Source of the DNA: Bythopirellula sp.
GTDB lineage: Bacteria; Planctomycetota; Planctomycetia; Pirellulales; Lacipirellulaceae
Reading direction: 5' to 3'
NCBI GenBank assembly: GCA_028285205.1
Contig: JANQQA010000122.1
Location: forward strand, 123,878-187,877
Length of the DNA: 64,000 nt
Made by a program: the position numbers and the translations under genes. The notes beneath the pieces were generated by a model. It saw only the letters and a list, made by a program, of their open reading frames with translations, did not search any database and was not told the DNA's origin. This document shows positions 18,707-28,032 of the stretch, piece by piece (position 1 is the first letter of the stretch; each line of letters starts with the position of its first letter).

Positions 18707-19477
18707 CTAGTTTGTCGACGCTTGTTTCTCTCCGACGTAGAGTGTTGCCACTCCGAGGGTTAGCGCTGTGTGACGCACGTCGGTGAGCCCAGCCGCTTGC
18801 ATCATTCCAGCCAACTGCTCACCTTGAGCAAATTCGCCCACGCTCTCCGGCAGGTAGTTGTAAGCACTCTTCGTATTCCGCGCGAGCAATTGGCCGATCT
18901 TCGGCAGTACGTTGCGGAAGTACCAGCCGTAGATCGACTTGAACGGCTGCCACTGCGGGGTGGAAAACTCCAACACCGCCACCTTGCCCCCAGGCTTGCA
19001 TACGCGTGTCATCTCGCGAAGGCCTGTGTCGGTATCGGCCACATTCCGCAGACCGAACGCAACGCAGACGATGTCGAATTGATCGTCACCCAAGGGAATC
19101 CGCATCGCGTCGGCTTCGACGAACGTAATCGTACTCTCCGCGCCGACTTTTCTGCCTTTGTCATGGCCGATCGCCAACATCTCGTGACAGAAGTCCGCCC
19201 CGACGATTTCCGCCTCACCTGATGCGGCCTTGTTGTAGGCCAACGCTAGGTCGCCCGTGCCGGTGCACATGTCGAGGATCTTCATGCCCGGCTCGGGCGG
19301 CACCATCCGCACCGTCCGCCACCTCCAGTAGCGATCGATGTTGAGCGACAACAGATGGTTGAGAAAATCATACCGACCAGCGATTTCCCCGAACATCTGC
19401 CGCACCCGCGACGCCGACTTATCGACCGTCGGGGCCGGAGCGGGTATTTCTGCGGTCGTGGTCATTTCGCCTGCCAT
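18707..19477 (-). CDS. menG: Demethylmenaquinone methyltransferase
   Basis: SAM-dependent C-methyltransferase (UbiE/MenG family) for the last step of menaquinone synthesis. From ATG 19477 it is 256 aa; ATG 19465 is equally possible. Motifs are the family N-terminus VRQMFGEIAGRYDFLNHLLS, the SAM-binding LDMCTGTGDLALA, and the post-motif CVAFGLRNVADTDTGLREM. The reading frame extends 61 codons further upstream with Arg-rich low-quality sequence that overlaps comB, and this is rejected as coding. It is the first gene of the minus-strand menaquinone block, 28 bp before ubiX. Confidence 0.94.
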   Translation of the reverse strand: MAGEMTTTAEIPAPAPTVDKSASRVRQMFGEIAGRYDFLNHLLSLNIDRYWRWRTVRMVPPEPGMKILDMCTGTGDLALAYNKAASGEAEIVGADFCHEMLAIGHDKGRKVGAESTITFVEADAMRIPLGDDQFDIVCVAFGLRNVADTDTGLREMTRVCKPGGKVAVLEFSTPQWQPFKSIYGWYFRNVLPKIGQLLARNTKSAYNYLPESVGEFAQGEQLAGMMQAAGLTDVRHTALTLGVATLYVGEKQASTN

Positions 19478-19486
19478 CCCTACAAT
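19458..19486 (+). promoter_or_regulatory. Possible comB promoter
   Basis: GTGGTC, 17 nt, then TACAAT, about 60 nt upstream of the comB GTG start. The -10 is good and the -35 poor. It lies inside the 5' end of the divergent menG. Confidence 0.28.
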
Positions 19487-19545
19487 ATCGCATGAGAACG
19501 TACCCCTCGCTAGCGCTAACCGAGCCCACCATCGACCGTTAACCT

Positions 19546-20301
19546 GTGCCCGAGCTCTCCGTCCACTACCTGCCGCAGTTCGTCGCGGAAGCCGATTTAG
19601 CCGGCAGCACCGTCGTCGTCGTCGATCTGCTGCGCGCCTCGACGACAATCTGCCAGGCACTCGCTAGCGGCGCGCAGTGCGTGGTCCCAACGGTCGAAGT
19701 GGATGCCACATTCTCACGAGCACAGCACTACAGCCGCGCAGAGGTCGTCCTCGGTGGCGAGCGGGGCGGCGCAATCATCGAAGGCTTCGATCTAGGCAAC
19801 TCGCCAGCGGAGTATGTGGCGGACGAAGTATTCGGTCGGACGGTGCTGTTCACGACCACCAACGGCACCAAGGCCATCGAACACGCACGACTCGCCAAGC
19901 GCGTGCTGATCGGAGCAGCCGTCAATCGCCAAGCCGTCGCCCAGACAGTAGCCGAAGCCGAGCAGGTCGACATCCTCTGTGCCGGCACAGGCGGCAAAGT
20001 GACCCGCGAGGACATCCTCGCCGCCGGCGCGATCGCCGAGTTGCTTGCGATCGACAACTCCCGCGTCACGAACGAATGGGCCGATTCTGCCCGACGCGAA
20101 TGGCAAGAACTCATCACCACCGCCCGCGCGCTCGATCGCTCGCCGACCGAGCAGTTCGCTCTGGAACTCCGCGACACCCTCGGCGGCAAGAACCTGCTGG
20201 CGCTGGGCTACGACGAAGATCTTCGTGACTGCGCCGAACTTGATCGGCTCGATCTTGTCCCAGAACTAGATCGATCGACCGGCGAAATCCGCCTGCCGTA
20301 G
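19546..20301 (+). CDS. comB: 2-phosphosulfolactate phosphatase family protein
   Basis: A 251-aa Mg-dependent acid phosphatase of the ComB family, known from coenzyme M synthesis in archaea but also widespread in bacteria without CoM. The signature VVVVDLLRASTTICQAL is at the N-terminus, followed by LGGERGGAIIEGFDLGNSP and the LFTTTNGTKAI segment. The start is GTG 19546. It is transcribed divergently from menG. The sulfolactate role cannot be concluded from context, because no comA/comC-like gene is present. Confidence 0.9.
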   Translation: MPELSVHYLPQFVAEADLAGSTVVVVDLLRASTTICQALASGAQCVVPTVEVDATFSRAQHYSRAEVVLGGERGGAIIEGFDLGNSPAEYVADEVFGRTVLFTTTNGTKAIEHARLAKRVLIGAAVNRQAVAQTVAEAEQVDILCAGTGGKVTREDILAAGAIAELLAIDNSRVTNEWADSARREWQELITTARALDRSPTEQFALELRDTLGGKNLLALGYDEDLRDCAELDRLDLVPELDRSTGEIRLP

Positions 20302-20364
20302 ACGCCTTGCTCCCGCCGCTTGTAGAATAGCTGCCTCAATTATTGGCTATCCCCGATAGAAACT

Positions 20365-20438
20365 AACCACAACGATACAACGGGCACGACGTTACTTCAC
20401 CGTACGGCCTTCGTCGTGCCCGTCGTGTCGTTGTGGTT
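20365..20438. repeat. AACCACAACG-family intergenic palindrome
   Basis: AACCACAACGATACAACGGG pairs with CCCGTCGTGTCGTTGTGGTT, and CACGACG with CGTCGTG, to give an almost complete hairpin of about 74 bp. It lies in the leader between comB and glyS. Related copies occur at 23223-23275 and 45092-45163. Confidence 0.8.
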
Positions 20439-20470
20439 CGCTTCCTGCACTCTCACTCTTTGGTTCTCCC

Positions 20471-22078
20471 ATGGAAATGGAAAAACTCGTCTCCCTCTGC
20501 AAACGTCGAGGGTTCCTCTTTCAGTCCAGCGAAATCTACGGCGGCATCAATGGCTTCTGGGACTACGGACCGTTGGGTGTTGAACTTAAGCGGAACATCA
20601 AAGCTGCCTGGTGGAAGGACATGGTCACCGCCCACGACGAATTGGAAGCTGCCAACGGCGCCCCCAGCACGCACGAAATGACCGGCCTCGATTGCACAAT
20701 TATCATGCACCCCCAGGTGTGGAAATGCTCGGGACACTTCGACCTGTTCTGCGACCTGATGGTCGACTGCAAGGAGACCAACAAACGCTATCGCTTCGAC
20801 CAAGTTCGTGGTCGCTGGGCGGCAGCAAAGGGCAAACGCATCTTCGTGACTACCGTTGCCGAGATTGACGAAGAAGAAGCCGAACTTACCCGCCGCGCGA
20901 TGAAGGCCTTTAAACTTCGCGCCAAAGACGCCGATCAGCTCACTTGGGATGGAGAAGCCGTTTCGCTCGACACGCTTGACGACACGAGCGAAGTGTTGGC
21001 TCCCGACGCCAAAGAAGTGGGCACGCTGACCGATCCGCGTGAGTTCAACCTGATGTTCAAGACAATCGTAGGCGCAATGGGCACCGAAGAAGACGCCTCG
21101 TTCCTCCGTCCCGAGACGGCTCAGGGCATCTTCGTCAATTTCAAGAACGTCGTCGATAGCACGCGCGTGAAGATCCCGTTCGGCATCGCGCAGATCGGCA
21201 AGAGTTTTCGCAATGAGATCACGCCACGCAACTTCACCTTCCGATCGCGTGAGTTCGAGCAGATGGAAATCGAGTTCTTCTGCCACCCGGACACTTCCGC
21301 CGATTGGTACAAGTACTGGCGCGATCGTAGATTCGCCTGGTATCAGGAACTCGGACTGGCCGGCCAACGCCTCCAACTTCGCGATCACGAACCCGATGAG
21401 CTAAGCCACTACAGCACTGGCACGGCTGATATCGAGTACGCATTCCCGTTCTTGCCCGCGGGTGAATACGGTGAACTAGAAGGCATCGCCCATCGTGGCG
21501 ATTTCGATCTTCGTAGCCATATGGAAGGCAAGCTCGACCCCAATAGCTGTCCGTTGGAAGTCGAGAGGAACGAGAAAGGCAAACCCAAGTACAAAGGTAG
21601 TGGACGCGACCTCACCTATCGCGATCCGGTCAGCAACGAGAAGTTCACACCGCACGTGATCGAGCCCTCCGCAGGCGCCGACCGCGCGACGTTGGCATTC
21701 TTGTGCGAAGCCTACACCGAGGACGAGCAACCCGACGAAAAAGGCGAGATGCAGTCGCGCGTCGTGATGAAGTTCCACCCGCGGATCGCGCCGATCAAGG
21801 CGGCCGTCTTCCCGCTGGTAAAAAAAGACGGTATGCCGGAGATCGCCAAAGACATCTACCGAGCGCTCAAAAAAGAGTTCCCCGCCTTCTACGACGAAGG
21901 TGGCGCCGTCGGCCGCCGCTACCGCCGCCAAGACGAAGTGGGCACGCCCTACTGCATCACCGTCGATGGCGAAACCCTCACCAACCAAACCGTCACCATC
22001 CGCGACCGCGACACGCTCGAGCAATGGCGTGTGAAGATCGATGACGTAGTCGAGGAGATTTCTGGGCGAGTGAGTTGA
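20471..22078 (+). CDS. glyS: Glycyl-tRNA synthetase, alpha2 type
   Basis: A class II aminoacyl-tRNA synthetase charging tRNA-Gly. The single-chain 535-aa form is the dimeric (eukaryote/archaea/Gram-positive-like) type, not the E. coli alpha/beta type. It starts with MEMEKLVSLCKRRGFLFQSS, then YGGINGFWDYGPLGVELKRN. Motif 2-like FRNEITPRNFTFRSREFEQM and the C-terminal anticodon-binding domain (from about residue 430, RIAPIKAAVFPL) are present. An insertion of about 70-80 residues lies around 120-195, charged and Lys/Glu-rich. No T-box is visible upstream. The gene is probably monocistronic. Confidence 0.96.
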   Translation: MEMEKLVSLCKRRGFLFQSSEIYGGINGFWDYGPLGVELKRNIKAAWWKDMVTAHDELEAANGAPSTHEMTGLDCTIIMHPQVWKCSGHFDLFCDLMVDCKETNKRYRFDQVRGRWAAAKGKRIFVTTVAEIDEEEAELTRRAMKAFKLRAKDADQLTWDGEAVSLDTLDDTSEVLAPDAKEVGTLTDPREFNLMFKTIVGAMGTEEDASFLRPETAQGIFVNFKNVVDSTRVKIPFGIAQIGKSFRNEITPRNFTFRSREFEQMEIEFFCHPDTSADWYKYWRDRRFAWYQELGLAGQRLQLRDHEPDELSHYSTGTADIEYAFPFLPAGEYGELEGIAHRGDFDLRSHMEGKLDPNSCPLEVERNEKGKPKYKGSGRDLTYRDPVSNEKFTPHVIEPSAGADRATLAFLCEAYTEDEQPDEKGEMQSRVVMKFHPRIAPIKAAVFPLVKKDGMPEIAKDIYRALKKEFPAFYDEGGAVGRRYRRQDEVGTPYCITVDGETLTNQTVTIRDRDTLEQWRVKIDDVVEEISGRVS

Positions 22079-22087
22079 GGGGTGATA

Positions 22088-22313
22088 GGCCTCACGCAGA
22101 GGCGCGGAGACGCAGAGAGAAAAAGCTCAGGGTATGTGCGCAAAGACGGCGATTGGATCCAGTCGACCGCTGGGACTGCAGGAACGGACTTAGCATTCCA
22201 CGGTCGCCAGTTACGAGCCTTGTTGCGACAGGTAGTCCAAGCGATCATTTGAAATACCGCGACATCCTCTCTCCGCTCGTGTTCTCTGCGTCTCCGCGCC
22301 TCTGCGTGAGGCC
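22088..22313. repeat. 226-bp element with perfect 30-bp terminal inverted repeats
   Basis: The first 30 bases (GGCCTCACGCAGAGGCGCGG and on to 22117) are exactly the reverse complement of 22284-22313. They bracket about 166 bp of unrelated sequence. The arms belong to the CGCAGAG palindrome family also seen at 17909 and 33773. The element lies between convergent genes (glyS and the zinc-ribbon protein). No ORF is inside. Confidence 0.8.
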
Positions 22314-22321
22314 GTCCACAG

Positions 22322-23113
22322 CTACTGCTCAGAAGACAACCGCGCCGACATCAGATCGACTTGCCCTTGCAGATTTGCCACCAGCATGTGCGGACTGGCC
22401 ACTTGGCCGTAGTGGTGATAGAAGTGCTGGCTGGACGGTTGCTGGCTGCCGGCGAGTTCGCTGGTGGTCTGCTCGATTTCTTCCAGCTGCCGATCGACGC
22501 CGTCGAGTTGGCGATTGACTTTGCGGCTATTGCGCCACAGGCGCGTGGCCATCCAGGCCAGGCTGAGGATGAGCAAGCCTTCGGCGCCGATGGTGAGTGT
22601 CATCGCCGGTTGCCAAAGCCACGGCAATTGAAAGGCTGCCGACCAGGCAAGAAACCCGACACCGACGCAGAAATTGATCACGCCGCATCCAAGCATGAGA
22701 GTCAACAGCCATGATGCCCCGGTTGGCCGACGATCCGCCGCCGATTCAACTGCGGCACGCTTACTTATCGAGCGCAGTGGCACGTCGGTCGTCACAAACG
22801 ACGCCGGAGGCACGTTCGAGCGCGGATGATGAATGCCCGATATGGTGGGGCTAGCTAGATCGCGTCGGTACGTCTTGCTGAGCTTGCGGTCAATCTCACG
22901 CAATCGCTGTTGCGTGTCCTCTTGCGCGAGCCAGGTAACCGGGGCTGCGAGATCGTCGACGACAGGCTCGTCGAAGGAATCCAAGGCGATGCCAGCATCG
23001 CTGGGAGCAGCAGCCGACGGCGCGAGTTCACGCTGGCAACGCGGACAACTCAGCGGTTCGTTCACTGACCGCGCGACCGCTGGCACATCTTGCTGGCAAT
23101 CGACACACCACAT
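22322..23113 (-). CDS. Zinc-ribbon membrane protein
   Basis: A 263-aa protein from ATG 23113 (MWCVDCQQDVPAVA); upstream codons are rejected because the zinc ribbon starts here. Two CxxC pairs (CVDC and CPRC, residues 3-6 and ~25-28) form an N-terminal zinc ribbon. A polar low-complexity linker of about 100 residues follows, then two transmembrane helices (about 145-170 and 178-198), and a C-terminal coiled coil rich in Gln/Glu (NRQLDGVDRQLEEIEQTTSE). The overall layout suggests a membrane-bound sensor or scaffold. The function is unknown. Confidence 0.75.
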   Translation of the reverse strand: MWCVDCQQDVPAVARSVNEPLSCPRCQRELAPSAAAPSDAGIALDSFDEPVVDDLAAPVTWLAQEDTQQRLREIDRKLSKTYRRDLASPTISGIHHPRSNVPPASFVTTDVPLRSISKRAAVESAADRRPTGASWLLTLMLGCGVINFCVGVGFLAWSAAFQLPWLWQPAMTLTIGAEGLLILSLAWMATRLWRNSRKVNRQLDGVDRQLEEIEQTTSELAGSQQPSSQHFYHHYGQVASPHMLVANLQGQVDLMSARLSSEQ

Positions 23114-23222
23114 ACAGAAACCGATTTCGACGAGGGGAACGGAAGGTACTCGTCGACGAATATCGGCAACCGTCGATGTCAAACTTTGATGATTCTGGCG
23201 ATTATTCAAGCTAGCAGAAGTA

Positions 23223-23275
23223 AACCACAACGACGCGACGACCACAACGTTGTGCTCGACGTGTCGTTGCGGTCA
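23223..23275. repeat. AACCACAACG-family palindrome at the cytochrome b-c stop
   Basis: AACCACAACGACGCGACG is mirrored imperfectly by CGACGTGTCGTTGCGGTC. It overlaps the last codon of the cytochrome gene by three bases and may serve as its transcription end or mRNA 3' cap. Related to the copies at 20365 and 45092. Confidence 0.65.
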
Positions 23276-25330
23276 ATCTTCCACGGTATCTTCGGGCCGC
23301 ACCCAATCGCCACGTAGCCAGTCGACGATCAGGCCGAGCGTTTTGTCGTCCAGCTGGTTGAGCTGCTCATTATCGTGCGGTGCGAATGCAGGCATACGGT
23401 CGTTTGTATCGGGGTAGAACCTGTCATCGGCTGGATTGCGGATAAAGTCAATCAACCACTGTCGCGACATGTAGCCGGTGAGATCGGGTGCCGAGCCAAG
23501 ATCACCTTCGTCGTGAAACTTGTGGCAATCGACGCAGCTCATGCCGCTATCGAGAACATCGGCGAGTCCGCCGATAATCAGTTCACGACCTTCCTCGCGA
23601 AAGCTCTTTGATGCCTCCGAGTCGTCCAACAAGTAATTAGGAAAGTCAGCTTCTTCCATCAAAGCACGAGAGATCTTTCGGAACGCGACGTCAACATCGT
23701 CGTCCAAGTTCTCGTTATTCGGATCGTTCTCATGGGCCTCGACAACAAAGGTCATCATATCGCCGTCTACAAATGGAGAACCCTCATAGCCCAACAAGTG
23801 TTTGGAGGCAATCAACTTGGGGTCTAACCAGGCGCTCATCCAGGTTCCGTTACTAATCCCATAGAGATTTGGCGCTGTGGGCGCTGGATTGATAATTGCA
23901 TCAGCCCGAAAATACTTAGGATACTTCAAGTTATTGAGTTTCTGTTCATATTCGCTTTGCTCCTCCGAAGTTAAGAAAGGTCGAAAGGCCTCCTTTAATT
24001 GCTCCGCATAGTCACCTAACCCATTACCTAACGGCTCGTAGTTGTGACAACTTGCACAATGCTGCTTGAACAGCTTGGGACCTTGCAAATACGGATCGTC
24101 ATAAACCAGTGCAAGCCCACCCGTCGGCGGAATTCCTACCGCTTTTGCCAAATCAACGACGCGTTCCGCTTCGAAGTGGGCATCGCGTTTGGCCTTCAAA
24201 AAATCTAGCGACGCGGCGAAGGCATTTCTGTTGGCTTCGGTGTCGGCCAGGCCGCTTTCCTCAAACGTTGCATCCGGCGACCCCGCCAACGTGTCCTCTT
24301 GCACCGCTGCCACCGTCAACCACGCCGAACCACCCAGCAGCACCGCCAACACCAACACATTGAGCACGTGCCCAGGTTTCGTGCGGCCGATCCATGGCAT
24401 CAGGAACATGTAAGCCACGATCAACCCAGGGATGACAAACGCGCCCCAGATTTCAAGTTCGCCTGGAAACCACTTCAAGAACTGAAACAGAAACAGAAAG
24501 TACCACTCCGGTCGTGCGGCTGCGTAGTTGTTCGCTGGATCAGCGGGCGCCGTGAGTTCCGCGCCCTGCGTGTACACCGTCACGACCAGCACGGCACCGA
24601 CGATGCCCAGCGCCGCAACACAATCCTTGAGCATCTGATCAGGCCAGAACATCGCATCGGGATTCTTGATCGGCTGCTTGGGGGTCAGGCCATGGCGACG
24701 GAACAGCCACAAGTGCAGCGCTAAAAACGCCACCAACGATCCCGGCAGAATTCCTGCGTGCAAAGCAAAGAAGCGCGTCAGCGTGTGATGCCCGTAGCTG
24801 GAACCGCCGATCGCCAGCTTTTTGATCGCGCCGCCCGCAACCGGAGCTTGGCTGGCCAGTTCGGTACCAACGTTGGTCGCCCAGTAGCCCTTCTGATCCC
24901 AGGGCAGCAAATACCCGGTGAGCGAAAGCCCCAACACGATCAGCATCAAGATCAGGCCTAACACAAAGTTCAACTCACGGGGAGCGCGATACGCGCCGTC
25001 CCACACGACTTGAGCGAAGTGAATCGCCAGCAACACGACCATCATCGAAGACATGTAATGATGCACGCCGCGCAGGAACCAGCCGCCGTTCATTTCATGC
25101 TGAATAAAGTACACGCTTTCCCAGGCGGTCTGCGTGCTGGGGCTATAGGCCATCCACAGAAAGATGCCGGTGATCACCTGAGTCATGAAAGCAACGACCA
25201 GCGCGCTACCCCAGACGTAGCGCCAACGCGCGCCACCCGGCACGCGTTCGTAGAGCGCTTCGTGCAGGATCCCTTTGATACCCGTCCGACTGTCGAGCCA
25301 GTCGACGACGCCTGTGGCCAGTTTCTTCAT
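23273..25330 (-). CDS. Cytochrome b fused to a diheme cytochrome c
   Basis: Core subunit of a bc-type quinol oxidoreductase, 685 aa in the cytoplasmic membrane. Residues 1-345 are cytochrome b: eight hydrophobic segments, heme b ligand candidates His90/His104 and His191/His206, and the Qo-site PEWY at 274-277. After a linker, residues ~405-685 form a cytochrome c region with CASCH (425-429) and CVDCH (599-603), separated by about 170 residues. The heme c part replaces a separate cytochrome c1. It lies downstream of the Rieske gene with an ATGA overlap, so the two are co-translated. Confidence 0.93.
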   Translation of the reverse strand: MKKLATGVVDWLDSRTGIKGILHEALYERVPGGARWRYVWGSALVVAFMTQVITGIFLWMAYSPSTQTAWESVYFIQHEMNGGWFLRGVHHYMSSMMVVLLAIHFAQVVWDGAYRAPRELNFVLGLILMLIVLGLSLTGYLLPWDQKGYWATNVGTELASQAPVAGGAIKKLAIGGSSYGHHTLTRFFALHAGILPGSLVAFLALHLWLFRRHGLTPKQPIKNPDAMFWPDQMLKDCVAALGIVGAVLVVTVYTQGAELTAPADPANNYAAARPEWYFLFLFQFLKWFPGELEIWGAFVIPGLIVAYMFLMPWIGRTKPGHVLNVLVLAVLLGGSAWLTVAAVQEDTLAGSPDATFEESGLADTEANRNAFAASLDFLKAKRDAHFEAERVVDLAKAVGIPPTGGLALVYDDPYLQGPKLFKQHCASCHNYEPLGNGLGDYAEQLKEAFRPFLTSEEQSEYEQKLNNLKYPKYFRADAIINPAPTAPNLYGISNGTWMSAWLDPKLIASKHLLGYEGSPFVDGDMMTFVVEAHENDPNNENLDDDVDVAFRKISRALMEEADFPNYLLDDSEASKSFREEGRELIIGGLADVLDSGMSCVDCHKFHDEGDLGSAPDLTGYMSRQWLIDFIRNPADDRFYPDTNDRMPAFAPHDNEQLNQLDDKTLGLIVDWLRGDWVRPEDTVED

Positions 25331-25929
25331 GAGGTGGGATGTTTCTCTTTGTGGCCGGTTTGGTAGTCGACGAATGTTACCAACACTTCAGTCACCGATT
25401 CGCCGTCGGCCACTTCGATCGGATTGAGTTTGACTTCCAGCGTGTCCATGTCGCGCGGCGAAACTTCCTCGTCGCCATTGACGCGCTTGCCATCGAGGGC
25501 AAACGCACTCGTATGGCAAGGGCATTTGAACTTCTCTTCGTCCGCCGAGTACCCAATCGAGCAGCCTGCGTGGGGACACTTGGCAGTGAACGCCGTTGGG
25601 ATTTCTTCACCCGGCTGGCGAATGAGGTAGACGGCGCCGACTTTCTGCTGGCTGTACTGCGTCCAAGCGTCTTTGCGGTCAGACACCACCGGAAAGAAAT
25701 ACGGCCGGCCATCCGCGGGCACCTGATCCAACAGCGCCACGCGAACCTCCGGCGGACTAGATTTGCGGAACAAGGGCGAAAGAAACGACCATACGCCCGC
25801 GCCGATTGGTCCCATCATGGCCAGCCCGCCAGCAACGATCGCAACGAACGAGCGACGGTCGGCGCCCGAACTCGTTTCAGTTGCCGCCGCAGATTCCGAC
25901 ATTTTCTTACTCTTGTTTTTCTTTGCCAT
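25327..25929 (-). CDS. Rieske iron-sulfur protein of the bc complex
   Basis: Electron carrier between quinol and heme c. From ATG 25929 it is 200 aa; the reading frame upstream of this is not supported. A basic N-terminus and twin-arginine-like ADRRSF precede a single helix (about residues 27-50), consistent with Tat-dependent insertion. The [2Fe-2S] ligands are C118-P-H120 and C136-x-x-H139, with disulfide cysteines C123 and C138. The stop overlaps the start of the cytochrome b-c fusion. The upstream nrnA-like gene ends 7 nt before this start. Confidence 0.95.
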   Translation of the reverse strand: MAKKNKSKKMSESAAATETSSGADRRSFVAIVAGGLAMMGPIGAGVWSFLSPLFRKSSPPEVRVALLDQVPADGRPYFFPVVSDRKDAWTQYSQQKVGAVYLIRQPGEEIPTAFTAKCPHAGCSIGYSADEEKFKCPCHTSAFALDGKRVNGDEEVSPRDMDTLEVKLNPIEVADGESVTEVLVTFVDYQTGHKEKHPTS

Positions 25930-25936
25930 GGCCAGA

Positions 25937-26920
25937 TTATCCCAACTCGGCGCGCAACGCGTCAAGCACCGCCTGCTGTGCTTGTGCAAGCGAACCGGAA
26001 AACGTAACTCCCGCGGCTTTCTTGTGTCCGCCACCACCAAACAGTGCGGCAATTTTTTGCACGTCAAAATTTGTACGGCTGCGCAAACTCACTTTGGTCC
26101 GTTCGGGCTCTAACTCAACGAACAACACGGCGATCTCGCTACCCTTGACCGTCAGCAGGTTGTTGATGGCATCTTCGGTGTCCGTCGAGTTTGCGCCCGT
26201 TTCCAGAAAGTCGTGCTGCGTCACGTGGGTCGAGAACAATCGTCCGTCCATGTCAGCAACGATATTCTCCAAAATCCGCCCGCGGAGATGCAACCTCGCC
26301 AGGCTATGTTGTTCGAACAGCATCGAGAAGATCTGCTGAGGATCCGCCCCCGCCGCGACCAACCGAGACAGCGCGGCAAAGGTCTCTTCCTTGACCGACG
26401 AGAAGCGAAACCAGCCTGTATCGGTCGCGATCGCCGCAAACAGTGGCATCGCCATCGCGGGTGTAATCTCTACGCCCAGCGCTTCACCCAGTTCGAGAAT
26501 CAATCGGCCCGTGGCTTCTGCGGTCTCTTCCTTGAATTCAATCGCACCCAAGTCGTCCTGGCTCACATGATGGTCGATGATCACGCGCTCGCCAGGAAAT
26601 GCCCGCACCACTTCCGCCATCGGCCCCAGCTGCACCCACGCGCTGGTATCGACGATGATCAACACTTGTTGTTTCCACAGTTGCTTCGGCTCTACCGAAT
26701 GGCCTAATACGCGCACATCGTTGTCGGGATCAATAAATGCGATATGTGCGGGCACAGGGTCGCCATTGCTGATGATCACGTTTTTGCCAAGCGACTGCAA
26801 AATCTGCGCTAGCGCCAGCTCACTTCCCACGGCATCGCAATCCGCGCGGCAGTGGCTGGTGAGCAAAAACGAATCGTGTGCGCCAATCAGCTCACAAAGT
26901 GGTTGCCAATCAATTGCCAT
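25937..26920 (-). CDS. nrnA: DHH-family phosphoesterase, NrnA-like
   Basis: A 327-aa cytosolic Mn-dependent phosphoesterase that in the NrnA group degrades nano-RNA and pAp. DHH motifs are visible: HCRADCDAVGSELA near residues 23-36, DTSAW at about 91, and DHH at 116-118. The DHHA1 domain carries GGGGHKKAAG near the C-terminus. ATG 26920 is preferred over TTG 26923. It sits 7 nt before the Rieske gene, so it may share a transcript with the bc genes. Its function could also be c-di-nucleotide turnover. Confidence 0.9.
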   Translation of the reverse strand: MAIDWQPLCELIGAHDSFLLTSHCRADCDAVGSELALAQILQSLGKNVIISNGDPVPAHIAFIDPDNDVRVLGHSVEPKQLWKQQVLIIVDTSAWVQLGPMAEVVRAFPGERVIIDHHVSQDDLGAIEFKEETAEATGRLILELGEALGVEITPAMAMPLFAAIATDTGWFRFSSVKEETFAALSRLVAAGADPQQIFSMLFEQHSLARLHLRGRILENIVADMDGRLFSTHVTQHDFLETGANSTDTEDAINNLLTVKGSEIAVLFVELEPERTKVSLRSRTNFDVQKIAALFGGGGHKKAAGVTFSGSLAQAQQAVLDALRAELG

Positions 26921-26977
26921 CAAATCCTCAGAATTCTGTTACTTCATTGCATTGAAAGATCACAGAGATCGATTGCG

Positions 26978-27913
26978 TCATTCTCGCAAGCCGATCTCCC
27001 GCGCCTGCGCGATGTCCTGTTGCAACTGTGTTGCTAAGGAATCTTGATCCTCGAACTTCTGAATCCCGCGTAGACGTTTGAAGAACTCTACTTCCAGCGG
27101 CAACCCGTAGATCGTTTCTGTGTAATCAATCAGGTGCACTTCGACCTTGAGATGCCCCTCGCCAAACGTGGGATTAGGTCCCAAATGAATGGCCGCCGCA
27201 TGTGGTTCCGCCTCAATCCACGCGCGACCGGCGTAGACCCCCTCACTCGGTAGCAGCGTATCCACCGCTTCTAAGTTCGCCGTGGGAAACCCAAGCTTTG
27301 CCCCCCGCCCTGCCCCGTGCGTCACCATACCGCGAATCCGATAAGGTGCCGAGAGCAACTCGGCAGCACGGGCGACTTCACCCTCGGCAATCAGCCTGCG
27401 AATCAGCGAGCTGGAGACCAAGGTCTCTGCGTCGAGCGCATACGGTTCGACCACATCTAAGGTCATCCCCGCTTCCTTGGTGAGTTCCTCGAGCAGCGTG
27501 ACATCGCCTTCGCGGTTGTGGCCGAAGTAGAAGTTTGGTCCTTCGACCATCGCTTTCGCATCAAGCGTTTCACGCACGATTCGATCGAAAAACTCTCGCG
27601 CCGACAGCTGCAGCAATGACTCATCCGTTGGATAGGCAACAATCTTGTCGACGCCCTCGGCAGCCAACAGCTGCGCCTTACGCTTCGTCCACGTCAGTGG
27701 CGGTGGGCATTGTTCAGGGCGCAGGATGCGCACGGGGTGCGGGTCGAATGTGAAGACGATCGCCGGACCACCGACCTCTTGCGCGCGCTGCAGCAGCCGA
27801 CGCACAATGCGCAGATGTCCCAGGTGCACGCCATCGAAGTTGCCAATCGCAACTGCTCCACCGCGTGCCGTCGCGGGTAACTCAGCAAGGTCGCGAATAA
27901 TCGGCAAGTTCAT
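26978..27913 (-). CDS. ribF: Bifunctional riboflavin kinase/FAD synthetase
   Basis: Converts riboflavin to FMN and FMN to FAD. The 311-aa length is typical. The N-terminal adenylyltransferase domain shows GNFDGVHLGHL with the HxGH-like motif, then FTFDPHPVRIL and GPNFYFGHNREGD. The C-terminal kinase domain starts at RIRGMVTHGAGRGAKLGFPTAN. It lies 57 bp upstream of nrnA on the same strand, plausibly in one unit. Confidence 0.96.
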   Translation of the reverse strand: MNLPIIRDLAELPATARGGAVAIGNFDGVHLGHLRIVRRLLQRAQEVGGPAIVFTFDPHPVRILRPEQCPPPLTWTKRKAQLLAAEGVDKIVAYPTDESLLQLSAREFFDRIVRETLDAKAMVEGPNFYFGHNREGDVTLLEELTKEAGMTLDVVEPYALDAETLVSSSLIRRLIAEGEVARAAELLSAPYRIRGMVTHGAGRGAKLGFPTANLEAVDTLLPSEGVYAGRAWIEAEPHAAAIHLGPNPTFGEGHLKVEVHLIDYTETIYGLPLEVEFFKRLRGIQKFEDQDSLATQLQQDIAQAREIGLRE

Positions 27914-28032
27914 GCCTCACTGACAAGATAGAAAAAATCATCGTCGCTTGTGCGTCGGTGTAGCCACGATTATTCTGCAGTTATGCACCGAGGTCAACTT
28001 ACCGAGCCCGCTACCCACTAACTCCTCCTTTA

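Noticed and set aside
19478..19660. N-terminal extension of menG
   Set aside because: The extra 61 codons are Arg-rich, overlap the comB start, and the family begins near VRQMFGEIAGRYDFLNH.
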